A stretch of DNA of 64,000 nucleotides from Puniceibacterium sediminis (lineage in GTDB: Bacteria; Pseudomonadota; Alphaproteobacteria; Rhodobacterales; Rhodobacteraceae). Positions 17,608-26,116 of the stretch are shown here, piece after piece. Each line of letters begins with the position of its first letter. The stretch's first letter is position 1. Location of the stretch: assembly GCF_900188035.1 (NCBI RefSeq), contig NZ_FZNN01000001.1:310001-374000 (forward strand), written 5' to 3'. The translations under genes were made by a program, and so were the position numbers. The notes under the pieces are model-generated. The model was given only the letters and a program-made list of their open reading frames with translations. It searched no databases and was not told the origin of the DNA.

Positions 17608-17680
17608 AAAATAAAACTCAAAGGTTGTTTTCACAAGGTCAGGGCGATGTATACATCAAATGACATGGCAAAAAGTGTCA
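17608..17680 (-). promoter_or_regulatory. Putative promoter and operator of the RND operon
   Basis: On the minus strand a TTGTGA (complement of 17631-17636) and a TATTTT (complement of 17608-17613) are spaced by 17 bases and point toward the adaptor gene. Ten bases upstream lies a perfect 12-bp palindrome GATGTATACATC (17646-17657), followed by a looser inverted repeat TGACA...TGTCA (17661-17680). The layout resembles a repressor-controlled efflux promoter, but no regulator gene is adjacent and nothing is proven. Confidence 0.4.
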
Positions 17681-17853
17681 GGATTGTACCAATTCGCCCG
17701 TGAATGCGAAGTTTTCGAACGCCAGTCAGGGCCGCCCACCCCGACCACCGCCCATCGCGCGAACCGCCGCCCGCCACTGGATCAGACGGCTTGGCAGTCA
17801 GCGGCAGGCGGGGTAAGAGGGGGCCAACAGGAAAACCCGACGCGAGGCGCACC

Positions 17854-18510
17854 TTGAGCAACACCGACAGTTTCATCGACGAAGTCACCGAAGAAGTCCG
17901 GCGCGACCGGCTTTATGCGGGGTTCCGGAAATACGGCTGGATCGCGGTTCTGGTGGTGATCCTGATCGTTGGCGGCGCCGCCTGGCGCGAATATCAAAAG
18001 GCACAGGCCCGCAGCGCGGCGCAGGCCTTTGGCGATCAGATCACCGCAGCGCTCGAATCCGAGGAACCCGAGGCGCGCATCGCAGCACTCAAGGCGATCG
18101 AGACCGCGGAACCCGGTGCGCAGGCCATTCTTTCCATGCTGCTGGCCGCCGAACTGGCAGGTGCCGACGACGATGCCGCCGCGACACAGACGCTGCAATC
18201 CGTAGCCAACGACAACGCGGTGCCGCTGATCTACCGCCAGATCGCCAGCTTCAAGGCGCTGACCCGTTCCAACGGCGGGCTGTCGGTGCAGGAACGCCGG
18301 GACGGGTTCCAGACACTGGCCACCAACGCCAACGCTCTGCGGCTGCTGGCCGAAGAACAGCTGGCACTGCTGGACATCGAAGAAGGCGACACCGAAGCCG
18401 CCCTGACCAAACTGCAGGCGATCCTTGTCGACAGCGAAGTCACGGCAGGCTTGCGCCGCCGCGCGTCGCAGTTGATTGTGTCGCTGGGCGGCACGCTTGA
18501 TGCGGCCTGA
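17854..18510 (+). CDS. YfgM/Tol-Pal-like tetratricopeptide membrane protein
   Basis: 218-aa inner-membrane protein. There is one N-terminal membrane helix (YGWIAVLVVILIVGGAAW) after a short acidic/basic cytoplasmic head (SNTDSFIDEVTEEVRRDRLY), then a helical TPR-like periplasmic part. It matches the YfgM family (ancillary SecYEG-associated protein), which in many proteobacteria lies directly before bamB and der as here. I start at the TTG 17854 because CGAGGCGC precedes it at a good distance and the family's head begins there; the frame is open further upstream without coding character. Confidence 0.85.
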   Translation: MSNTDSFIDEVTEEVRRDRLYAGFRKYGWIAVLVVILIVGGAAWREYQKAQARSAAQAFGDQITAALESEEPEARIAALKAIETAEPGAQAILSMLLAAELAGADDDAAATQTLQSVANDNAVPLIYRQIASFKALTRSNGGLSVQERRDGFQTLATNANALRLLAEEQLALLDIEEGDTEAALTKLQAILVDSEVTAGLRRRASQLIVSLGGTLDAA

Positions 18511-18556
18511 GCAGAACAACATCTGTCCTGCCAAAGCGGCAGAGCGGAACCAGACG

Positions 18557-19906
18557 ATGACGGACCACGGGGGCAGAGCTTTGCGCAAACTGACGATTAT
18601 GGCCGGTCTCCTGGGGGCGACCCTGCTCGCTGCCTGCGGATCGAACGAAGTGGTCCTGCCCGGCGAACGCCTTGGCATCCGCGAAGTGCTGCAGAACCGC
18701 GGCACCGAGGAAGGCACCCCTGCCAACACCCAGCGGGCGATCAACCTTCCCGCGCAGGTCGCCAATGCCGCATGGGCGCAAAGCGGCGTCAGCCCCTTTG
18801 CCCGCACCGAAAACGCTGCCCTTGGCGCCAGCCTGACACCGCTCTGGTCGGTGAACATCGGGCAGGGGGATCAACGCCGTCACAAGCTCAACACCAATCA
18901 GGTGGCCCTGGGCGGGCGCATCTTTACCATGGACAGCGCCAATCTGGTGACCGCCGTTTCGACGGATGGTCAGGTGCTCTGGACCCACAACCTGACCCCG
19001 CTGCGCGATGCAAGCAATCAGGCGCAGGGCGGCGGTTTTGCGGCGGCAGACGGGCGGCTTTATGTTGCGTCCGGCTTTGGCACGCTCAGCGCGCTGGACG
19101 CTGCAACCGGTGCCGAGATCTGGGTCCAGCGCCTTGACAGTGCCGCGACGGGCGCGCCGACCTACCGCGACGGGCTGATCTATCTCACCTCGGGTGACAG
19201 CCTTGCCTGGGCGGTCGAGGCGCAGGATGGTCGCATCCGCTGGCAGATCGAAGGCGTGGGCGACATCAACAACGTGGCCGGTGCGCCCGCACCCGCGGTC
19301 GATGATCAGCGCGTCGTGTTTGCCTATGGCGACGGTACCGTTCAGGCGGCCTTCCGTCAGGGTGGTCTGCAGCTCTGGAATGCGAATATCGCGGGCGGTC
19401 GTGACGGATCGGCCATCGCGCTGATCGACGATGTGACCGGCGATCCGCTGATCTCGGGCGATACGGTCTTTGCTGGCAACTTCTCGGGCCGCACCGTGGC
19501 GCTGGACAAGGCGTCGGGCGAACGGCTCTGGACGGCCAAACAGGGCGCGCTGGGTCCGATGTGGCCCGCCGGGGATTCGGTGTTTTTCGTCTCCGACCGC
19601 AATCAGCTTGTCCGGCTGGATGCCCGCGATGGCACCCAGATCTGGGCAGTGGACCTGCCCGGCTATCTGGCCCGCAGCAACCCGCAGAAAAAGCGTGACC
19701 GCACCTTTGCCAATCTTGGCCCCATTCTGGCAGGCGGGCGGCTGATCGTCGCCTCGACAGACGGGCAGATCCGCAGCTTTGACCCCACCAGCGGCGCGCT
19801 TGTCGGCACCACTGCCATCGATGGCGGGGCCACCACCCGACCCATCGTTGTGAACGGCGTGCTTTACGTGGTCTCGGGCAAGGGGCAATTGCACGCTTTC
19901 CGTTAG
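18557..19906 (+). CDS. bamB: Outer membrane assembly lipoprotein BamB (PQQ-like beta-propeller)
   Basis: About 449-aa lipoprotein. The lipobox LLAAC follows a short hydrophobic signal (KLTIMAGLLGATLLAACGS). The rest is a series of PQQ-like propeller blades with the recurring pattern ALDAATGAEIWVQRL, ALDKASGERLWTAKQG and RLDARDGTQIWAVDL. BamB assists the BAM complex in inserting outer membrane proteins. The ATG at 18557 has only a poor ribosome site; a TTG at 18581, closer to the signal peptide, is a reasonable alternative start. Gene order with the YfgM-like gene and der supports the call. Confidence 0.92.
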   Translation: MTDHGGRALRKLTIMAGLLGATLLAACGSNEVVLPGERLGIREVLQNRGTEEGTPANTQRAINLPAQVANAAWAQSGVSPFARTENAALGASLTPLWSVNIGQGDQRRHKLNTNQVALGGRIFTMDSANLVTAVSTDGQVLWTHNLTPLRDASNQAQGGGFAAADGRLYVASGFGTLSALDAATGAEIWVQRLDSAATGAPTYRDGLIYLTSGDSLAWAVEAQDGRIRWQIEGVGDINNVAGAPAPAVDDQRVVFAYGDGTVQAAFRQGGLQLWNANIAGGRDGSAIALIDDVTGDPLISGDTVFAGNFSGRTVALDKASGERLWTAKQGALGPMWPAGDSVFFVSDRNQLVRLDARDGTQIWAVDLPGYLARSNPQKKRDRTFANLGPILAGGRLIVASTDGQIRSFDPTSGALVGTTAIDGGATTRPIVVNGVLYVVSGKGQLHAFR

Positions 19907-19969
19907 ACGCACGATGCGGTAGAGGGACGGCTTGAAACGGGCGGCGTGGCCGACCCGAGGAGCCTGACC

Positions 19970-21427
19970 ATGACCTTTTCCCTCGCCATCGTGGGACGCC
20001 CCAACGTGGGCAAATCGACACTTTTCAATCGCCTTGTGGGCAAACGTCTGGCGCTGGTCGACGATCAGCCCGGCGTGACACGCGACCTGCGCGAAGGCGC
20101 TGCGCGCCTCGGCGACCTGCGATTCACCGTGATCGACACCGCCGGCCTCGAAGAGGCGACGGACGAATCCCTGCAGGGTAGGATGCGCAAGCTGACCGAA
20201 CGCGCAGTGGATATGGCCGACATCTGCCTGTTCATGATCGACGCCCGCGCCGGCGTGACACCGATGGACGAAGTGCTGGCCGAAATCCTGCGCAAACGCG
20301 CCAAGCATGTGATCCTGGCCGCCAACAAGGGCGAAGGCTCGGCGGCGGATTCCGGCGTGCTCGAGGCCTATGGCCTGGGCCTCGGCGAACCGATCCGCCT
20401 GTCCGCCGAACACGGCGAAGGTCTGAACGACCTTTATGCCCAACTGATGCCGCTGTCGGACGCCTACGAAGAGCGCGCCGAAGAAGAAGCGCCCGAAGTC
20501 GACGTGGATGTGGGCGAAGAGGACGATGATTCGCCCCGCCCCATCACCAAGTCCAAGCCACTGCAGATTGCCGTCGTGGGCCGCCCGAACGCGGGCAAAT
20601 CCACGCTGATCAACCAGATCATGGGCGAAGAACGCCTGCTGACCGGCCCAGAGGCCGGCATCACCCGCGATGCGATTTCCGTGCAGATCGACTGGGAAGA
20701 TGTGCCGATGCGCATCTTTGACACGGCGGGTATGCGCAAAAAGGCCAAGATTCAGGAAAAGCTGGAAAAGCTCTCCGTGTCTGACGGCCTGCGCGCGGTG
20801 AAATTCGCCGAGGTCGTGGTGGTGCTTCTGGACGCCGCCATCCCCTTCGAACAGCAGGATCTGCGCATCGCCGACCTTGCCGAACGCGAAGGCCGCGCCG
20901 TGGTCATCGCCGTGAACAAGTGGGACATCGAGGACGACAAGCAGGACAAGCTGAAGATGCTGCGCGAGGAATTCACGCGCCTTCTGCCGCAGCTGCGCGG
21001 CGCGCCGCTGGTCACCGTCTCGGCCAAGACCGGCAAGGGGCTGGACCGGCTGCACGCCGCCATCATGAAGGCGCACCGGGTCTGGAACCGTCGCGTGTCC
21101 ACCGCCGCTCTCAACCGCTGGCTGTCGGGCATGCTGGAACAGCACCCGCCACCCGCGCCGCAGGGCAAGCGGATCAAACTGCGCTACATGACCCAGGCCA
21201 AGACGCGTCCCCCCGGCTTTGTCGTCATGTGTTCGCATCCCGACAAGATGCCCGAAAGCTATTCGCGCTATCTGGTGAACTCGCTGCGCGAGGATTTCGA
21301 CATGCCCGGCACGCCGATCCGCCTGTACATGCGCGGCCAGTCGGACAAGAACCCCTACAAGGGCCGCCGCAAGACCAATGCCGGCGCGCTGACCAAGCAT
21401 CTGGGAAAGCGGCCCACCAACCGGTGA
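19970..21427 (+). CDS. der: Ribosome biogenesis GTPase Der (EngA)
   Basis: 485-aa essential GTPase with two consecutive G domains, needed for 50S subunit assembly. The first P-loop GRPNVGKST lies at about residues 8-16 and the second GRPNAGKST at about 204-212. Both DTAG motifs and the NKWD-type motif ([10 protein letters not shown]) are visible. The C-terminal KH-like domain ends the protein ([21 protein letters not shown]). An acidic linker ([20 protein letters not shown]) joins the G domains. The ATG at 19970 is preceded by CGAGGAG; an upstream GTG at 19946 is not needed. Confidence 0.97.
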   Translation: MTFSLAIVGRPNVGKSTLFNRLVGKRLALVDDQPGVTRDLREGAARLGDLRFTVIDTAGLEEATDESLQGRMRKLTERAVDMADICLFMIDARAGVTPMDEVLAEILRKRAKHVILAANKGEGSAADSGVLEAYGLGLGEPIRLSAEHGEGLNDLYAQLMPLSDAYEERAEEEAPEVDVDVGEEDDDSPRPITKSKPLQIAVVGRPNAGKSTLINQIMGEERLLTGPEAGITRDAISVQIDWEDVPMRIFDTAGMRKKAKIQEKLEKLSVSDGLRAVKFAEVVVVLLDAAIPFEQQDLRIADLAEREGRAVVIAVNKWDIEDDKQDKLKMLREEFTRLLPQLRGAPLVTVSAKTGKGLDRLHAAIMKAHRVWNRRVSTAALNRWLSGMLEQHPPPAPQGKRIKLRYMTQAKTRPPGFVVMCSHPDKMPESYSRYLVNSLREDFDMPGTPIRLYMRGQSDKNPYKGRRKTNAGALTKHLGKRPTNR

Positions 21428-21428
21428 G

Positions 21429-21512
21429 CCGCGCTTGATCTAACCTGGCGCGCCTACCGCGCTTGATCCACTTGTGCGCGCGTTCCGCGCTTGATCCAAT
21501 TGAGCGCGCGTT
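21429..21512. repeat. 28-bp tandem repeat, three copies, directly after der
   Basis: Three head-to-tail units starting at 21429, 21457 and 21485, each beginning CCGCGCTTGATC, exactly 28 bases apart; a partial fourth (CCGC) starts at 21513. Units 2 and 3 differ at only three positions, unit 1 is more diverged. The array begins one base after the der stop codon. The third unit runs into a hairpin-like AGCGCG...CGCGCT. Confidence 0.85.
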
Positions 21513-21577
21513 CCGCACGCGCTGGTTTCTGGCGCCTGTGGGGGATGCGAGCCCGCAGTTCGGCCGTGGTATCGGTG

Positions 21578-21629
21578 GTCAGGGACTCAAGACACATTCT
21601 TTTTTTTGAATGCGTCTTGAGTCCCTGAC
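21578..21629. terminator. Long hairpin with T8 loop between der and the SulP gene
   Basis: Perfect 16-bp inverted repeat (GTCAGGGACTCAAGAC at 21578-21593 and its complement at 21614-21629). The stem is extended by CATTC/GAATG across one mismatch and closed by a loop of eight T. There is no T run after the 3' arm on the plus strand, so it is not a standard terminator in that direction. It could be a transcription-end, processing or leader structure for the permease gene 70 bases downstream. Confidence 0.6.
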
Positions 21630-21698
21630 ACAATCGCAATACATTCCCTCTGTGTGACGGTCCCGCCCCGGGTGCCGCAGCCGAGCAGGGACCCCGCC

Positions 21699-23453
21699 AT
21701 GATACCCAGGAAATTCGCCCGTTACCTGCCGATCCTCGACTGGGGCTCGCGTTATGACCGCGCGGCACTGGGCAATGACCTGCTGGCCGCGGTCATCGTC
21801 ACCATCATGCTGATCCCGCAATCTCTGGCCTATGCCCTGCTGGCGGGTCTGCCGCCCGAGGCGGGTCTTTATGCCTCGATCGTGCCGATCATGCTCTATG
21901 CGGTCTTTGGCACCAGCCGCGCGCTGGCGGTTGGCCCGGTGGCGGTGGTGTCGCTGATGACGGCGGCGGCGATCGGCAATATCGCGGCGCAGGGCACGAT
22001 CGGCTACGGCGCCGCCGCGCTGACCCTTGCGCTGATGTCGGGGCTGATGCTGCTGGGCATGGGGGTGTTCCGGCTTGGCTTTCTGGCCAACTTCCTGTCG
22101 CACCCGGTGATTTCCGGCTTTATCACCGCCTCGGGCATTCTGATCGCGGCCAGCCAGCTGAAATACATCCTTGGCGTTCCCGCCTCTGGCCACACGCTGA
22201 TCGAAATGCTGACCTCTCTGGTGAGCAACCTTGGCGCGGTCAATTTCTGGACGCTGGCCATCGGTCTTAGCGCCACGGCCTTCCTGTTCTGGGTCCGCAA
22301 GGGGCTGAAGCCGCTGTTGCGCGCCAAGGGCCTGTCGCCCGCCATGGCCGACGCCCTGACCAAGGCCGGCCCCGTGGCCGCTGTCATTGTCACCACCGCC
22401 ACCGTCTGGTTGCTGGGGCTGGATGCGCGCGGCGTCAACATCGTCGGTGCCGTCCCGCAAAGCCTGCCGCCGCTGACCATGCCGTCACTGTCACCGGAAC
22501 TGCTCAAACAGCTGCTGATCCCGGCGCTGCTGATCTCGATCATCGGTTTTGTCGAATCCATCTCGGTGGCGCAGACCCTTGCGGCCCGCCGCCGCCAGCG
22601 CATCGACCCGGATCAGGAGCTGATCGGGCTGGGCGCCGCCAACCTTGGTGCCGCCTTTACCGGTGGTTTCCCGGTCACCGGCGGCTTTTCCCGGTCGGTC
22701 GTGAACTTTGACGCAGGGGCCGAAACGCCGGCCGCCGGGGCCTATACCGCCGTCGGCCTTGCCATCGCGGCGCTGATGCTGACGCCGCTGATCCACTACC
22801 TGCCGAACGCCACGCTTGCCGCCACGATCATCGTTGCCGTGCTGGGGCTGGTCGATCTGTCGATCCTGAAAACCGCCTGGACCTATTCGCGCAGCGATTT
22901 CGCCGCCGTCGCTGTGACCATGCTGGTCACGCTGCTGGTCGGGGTCGAGGCGGGCGTGTCGTCGGGTGTGCTGCTGTCGATCCTGCTGCACCTGCACAGG
23001 ACATCGCGCCCACATGTGGCCGAGGTCGGGCTGGTCCCCGGTACGCAGCATTTCCGCAATATCCACCGCCACGAGGTGCAGACCGACCCCACCGTGCTGA
23101 CCATGCGCGTGGACGAAAGCCTGTATTTCGCCAATGCCCGCTTCCTTGAGGACAGCGTCACAAATCGCGTCACCGGCGACACCGCCCTGCGCCATGTGAT
23201 CCTGATGTGTTCCGCCGTGAACGAGATTGACCTGAGCGCCGTGGAATCCCTTGAGGCGATCAACAACCGCCTCTCCGAGATGGGGGTCAAGCTGCACCTC
23301 TCCGAGGTCAAAGGCCCGGTGATGGACCGCCTCAAGCGCGGGCACCTGCTGGATGAGCTGACAGGGCAGGTGTTCCTGTCCCAGTATGACGCCTATCAGG
23401 CCGTGCTGGAGCAGAAGGATGCGGTGGCGGAGCAACCCGCGTCTGCATCCTGA
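21699..23453 (+). CDS. SulP family anion permease with STAS domain
   Basis: 584-aa inner-membrane transporter of the SulP/SLC26 family, for sulfate, bicarbonate or a similar anion. Typical parts are the start YLPILDWGSRYDRAALGNDLLAA, the signature IMLIPQSLAYALLAGLPPEAGLYAS and about 11-14 membrane segments. The RRQRIDPDQELIGLGAANLGAAFTGGFPVTGGFSRS block is also clear. A STAS domain forms the end (about residues 440-560, DLSAVESLEAINNRL). The ATG 21699 has AGGGA upstream; an earlier GTG at 21654 would add an uncharacteristic leader. The substrate cannot be settled from sequence. Confidence 0.92.
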   Translation: MIPRKFARYLPILDWGSRYDRAALGNDLLAAVIVTIMLIPQSLAYALLAGLPPEAGLYASIVPIMLYAVFGTSRALAVGPVAVVSLMTAAAIGNIAAQGTIGYGAAALTLALMSGLMLLGMGVFRLGFLANFLSHPVISGFITASGILIAASQLKYILGVPASGHTLIEMLTSLVSNLGAVNFWTLAIGLSATAFLFWVRKGLKPLLRAKGLSPAMADALTKAGPVAAVIVTTATVWLLGLDARGVNIVGAVPQSLPPLTMPSLSPELLKQLLIPALLISIIGFVESISVAQTLAARRRQRIDPDQELIGLGAANLGAAFTGGFPVTGGFSRSVVNFDAGAETPAAGAYTAVGLAIAALMLTPLIHYLPNATLAATIIVAVLGLVDLSILKTAWTYSRSDFAAVAVTMLVTLLVGVEAGVSSGVLLSILLHLHRTSRPHVAEVGLVPGTQHFRNIHRHEVQTDPTVLTMRVDESLYFANARFLEDSVTNRVTGDTALRHVILMCSAVNEIDLSAVESLEAINNRLSEMGVKLHLSEVKGPVMDRLKRGHLLDELTGQVFLSQYDAYQAVLEQKDAVAEQPASAS

Positions 23454-23472
23454 ACCGCATCATCCCGACAGG

Positions 23473-23645
23473 CCGCCCGGAATCAAGGCGCGCAGCGCCG
23501 CCGGGCAGCGTCTGCCCCTTCCCGGGGCCGGCGCTTTGGTGACGTAAGCGTTCCGCTCAAGTGAACGAATGACATTGCAGACATAAAGCGCGCCGCTCCG
23601 GGGTCCCATGCGCCATCCCAGGGGCAGGCACTGCCCGGCTCACGT
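23473..23645. repeat. Dispersed GC-rich repeat, copy A
   Basis: Intergenic element between the convergent SulP and TspO-like genes. It begins CCGCCCGGAATCAAGG and contains CCGGGCAGCG, CTGCCCC and GGCGCTTTGGTGACGT. It ends with a second palindromic part (GGGGCAGGCACTGCCCGGC). Related copies lie at 25814 and 25908. The alternating complementary blocks would fold into hairpins. Confidence 0.65.
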
Positions 23646-23696
23646 CGCTCTGACGGATGACAGGCAGGTCGCCGATCCCGGCAAAACCGTCGTGAT

Positions 23697-24398
23697 CTAC
23701 TCCGTATCGGTCCCGCGCAGCGCCAGGATCGCGATGATCCCCAGTACCGCCAGCCCAGCCACGGCGATGTTCAGCGGCTGGTAATTCGCCACGATCACGC
23801 CAACCAGCGCCCAGATCACGGTGACGCCATAACTTGGCGCGCGGTGCAGCCGGTATTGCACCACCAGCGCGATACCCAGCCCAAGGGCCAGTGACACCAG
23901 CGCCGCAGGCGTCGGCGCCATCCAGCCGTACCCGCCCAGCAGGACCCCAACGGCCACAGCACTGGCCGCCGTCAGCCAGCCCGCATAGATTGCCACCGGC
24001 GCCCGTTGCCACCAGCGATCCGTATCCCCGACCCGGAACAGGGCCAGCAGCGCCGTGCCCAGCATGGCCCAGATCAGCAACGTCGCCCTGAGCGGCGAGG
24101 CAACCGCAACAGGCAGCCAGACCGTGCCGACCACAAGGCTTGCAAACAGCGGCGGGCGCATCTCTGCCCAGTCGGGGTCATCCCCCCGCCAGATCGCACC
24201 AAACACCGCACCGGCGATCAGCCAGACATAGATCAGCCCCCAGATCGCAAAGGCATAGCCCGCAGGCTGCACCGGCGGATTCTGCACCTGAACCGGAAAC
24301 TGATCCGCCGAAAAGCCCTTGAACCCGTCAACGAACCACGGCGACGCGGCAAAGGTCACCGCCGCCAGCAGCACCAGTATGGACCACAGACGTGCCAT
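23697..24398 (-). CDS. TspO/tryptophan-rich-sensory-protein-like membrane protein
   Basis: 233-aa integral membrane protein with about seven hydrophobic segments. The blocks NPPVQPAGYAFAIWGLIYVWL and WWQRAPVAIYAGWLTAASAVAVG resemble bacterial proteins annotated as tryptophan-rich sensory protein or TspO/MBR-like; the length and helix number differ from classical five-helix TspO. Function unknown. The start ATG 24398 lies two bases after the serS stop on the same strand, so the gene is coupled to serS; a longer frame starting inside serS is unlikely. Confidence 0.8.
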   Translation of the reverse strand: MARLWSILVLLAAVTFAASPWFVDGFKGFSADQFPVQVQNPPVQPAGYAFAIWGLIYVWLIAGAVFGAIWRGDDPDWAEMRPPLFASLVVGTVWLPVAVASPLRATLLIWAMLGTALLALFRVGDTDRWWQRAPVAIYAGWLTAASAVAVGVLLGGYGWMAPTPAALVSLALGLGIALVVQYRLHRAPSYGVTVIWALVGVIVANYQPLNIAVAGLAVLGIIAILALRGTDTE

Positions 24399-24400
24399 CG

Positions 24401-25693
24401 TCAGACCAACTCGCCCTGCGCGGTGATCCGCGTCTTGCCGCGCAGCCAAGGGTGCAGCGCCTCTGGCAGATCGACAGACCCGTCCGCCTGCTGACCATTC
24501 TCAAGCACCGCGATCAGGCAGCGCCCCACGGCAAGGCCAGATCCGTTCAGCGTGTGCACGAACTCGGGTTTGCCGCCGGCCGTAGGCTTGAACCGCGCAT
24601 TCATCCGACGCGCCTGGAAATCGCCGCAGACGGAAACCGAACTGATCTCGCGATAGGTATTCTGCCCCGGCAGCCAGACTTCGATGTCATGGGTCCGACT
24701 CGCGCCGAAACCCATGTCACCGGTACACAGCACCACCGTCCGGTGGGGCAGGTTCAGACGTCGCAGGATGCCCTCGGCGCAATCGGTCATGCGCTCATGC
24801 TCGGCCCGGCTCTGATCGGGATGCGTGACCGACACCATCTCGACCTTCTCAAACTGGTGCTGCCGCAGCATCCCCGCCGTATCGCGCCCAGCCGACCCGG
24901 CCTCCGACCGGAAACACTGAGTATGCGCCACATACCGGCGCGGCAAATAGCTTTCCTCAACGGTCAGCCCATTGACGATATTGGTCAAAGTCACCTCGGC
25001 CGTCGGCACCAGCCACCAGCCGTTGGTCGTGCGGTAGGAATCCTCGCCGAACTTCGGCAACTGCCCGGTGCCCAGCATCATTTCGTCACGCACCAGAACC
25101 GGGGTCCAGGTCTCGGCCAGCCCGTTCTCCTCGACGTGCGTATCCAGCATGAACTGCGCCAGCGCCCGGTGCACCCGCGCCACAGCACCGGACAGCACGA
25201 CAAACCGCGCGCCCGACAGCTTGGCCGCCGTTTCGAAATCCATGCCCGGGATCACCGCGGGAATCTCGTAGTGTTCCTTCGGCGCAAAATCCAACGCGCG
25301 CGGCGTGCCCCACCGGCGCATCTCGACGTTATCCGCCTCGTCCGCGCCCTCGGGGGTGTCGTCGAACGGCAGGTTCGGGATCGCCATCAGCAGCGCCGTC
25401 AGCTCGTCATCCAGCTCTTTCGCGCGGGTCTGCATCGCCGCCACTTCGGCCTTCTTGTCGCCCACCAGCGCGCGCAGCCGTGCAAATTCGGCCTCATCGC
25501 CGCTCGCCTTGGCGCGACCCACGTCCTTTGACGCGGCGTTCTGTTCCGCCTGCGCGGTCTCGGCCGCATGGATCGCCCCGCGCCGCGCCTCGTCAAGGCT
25601 CAGGATCTGGGCCGACACGCCCTCGGTTCCACGACGCAGTAGCGCCGCGTCAAACGCAGCCGGGTTGTCGCGAAGCGCGCGGATATCATGCAT
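24401..25693 (-). CDS. serS: Serine--tRNA ligase
   Basis: 430-aa class II aminoacyl-tRNA synthetase. The N-terminal coiled-coil arm that binds the tRNA extra arm is visible (about residues 30-105, Ala/Glu/Lys-rich). Motif 2 is [27 protein letters not shown]. The serine site lies in [27 protein letters not shown], with motif 3 [17 protein letters not shown]. The ATG 25693 has an AAGGACC ribosome site. Confidence 0.97.
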   Translation of the reverse strand: MHDIRALRDNPAAFDAALLRRGTEGVSAQILSLDEARRGAIHAAETAQAEQNAASKDVGRAKASGDEAEFARLRALVGDKKAEVAAMQTRAKELDDELTALLMAIPNLPFDDTPEGADEADNVEMRRWGTPRALDFAPKEHYEIPAVIPGMDFETAAKLSGARFVVLSGAVARVHRALAQFMLDTHVEENGLAETWTPVLVRDEMMLGTGQLPKFGEDSYRTTNGWWLVPTAEVTLTNIVNGLTVEESYLPRRYVAHTQCFRSEAGSAGRDTAGMLRQHQFEKVEMVSVTHPDQSRAEHERMTDCAEGILRRLNLPHRTVVLCTGDMGFGASRTHDIEVWLPGQNTYREISSVSVCGDFQARRMNARFKPTAGGKPEFVHTLNGSGLAVGRCLIAVLENGQQADGSVDLPEALHPWLRGKTRITAQGELV

Positions 25694-25813
25694 GGGATCG
25701 GTCCTTGGACAGGCAAAATTGAGTCGTCGCCATCTTATGCAACATCTTCGCGCCAAGGTGTAGGGCAGGCTTCACCCCGTCCCCCCGTCAGCCAAATTAC
25801 CTGAACCCAACCC

Positions 25814-26075
25814 CCGCCCGGAATCAAGGTGCGCAGCACCACCGGGCAGCGCCTGCCCTTGCAATCACACCCATTCACCCTTTCCCCCGACAACGCCGCA
25901 GCCACACCCGCCCGGAATCAAGCCAAAGGCGCCGGGCAGCGCCTGCCCGTTCGGGCGGGCTGGCGCTTTGGTGACGTCAGCGCATAGCCTCAAATGACGA
26001 ACGACCCCGCACCATAAAGCGTCCCGCTCACCCGTCCCGGCGCCACCCCACGGGCAGGCACCACCCGGCGCGCGG
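25814..26075. repeat. Dispersed GC-rich repeat, copies B and C
   Basis: Two more copies of the element seen at 23473. Copy B starts at 25814 (CCGCCCGGAATCAAGG, then CACCGGGCAGCGCCTGCCCTT). Copy C starts at 25908 and continues through GGCGCTTTGGTGACGTCAGCG to about 26075, where GGGCAGGCACCACCCGGCG repeats the second half of copy A. They fill most of the 423-base gap between serS and the pentapeptide-repeat gene. I see no gene in this gap. Confidence 0.65.
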
Positions 26076-26116
26076 AACGCGGGGGGCGAGGCCGTAGGGC
26101 GGGGTTCACCCCGTCC

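Noticed and set aside
18440-21400. 986-codon open frame on the minus strand under bamB and der
   Set aside because: Antisense of two clear genes; composition is typical of complementary-frame shadows (His/Arg/Gly/Gln-rich) with no domain.
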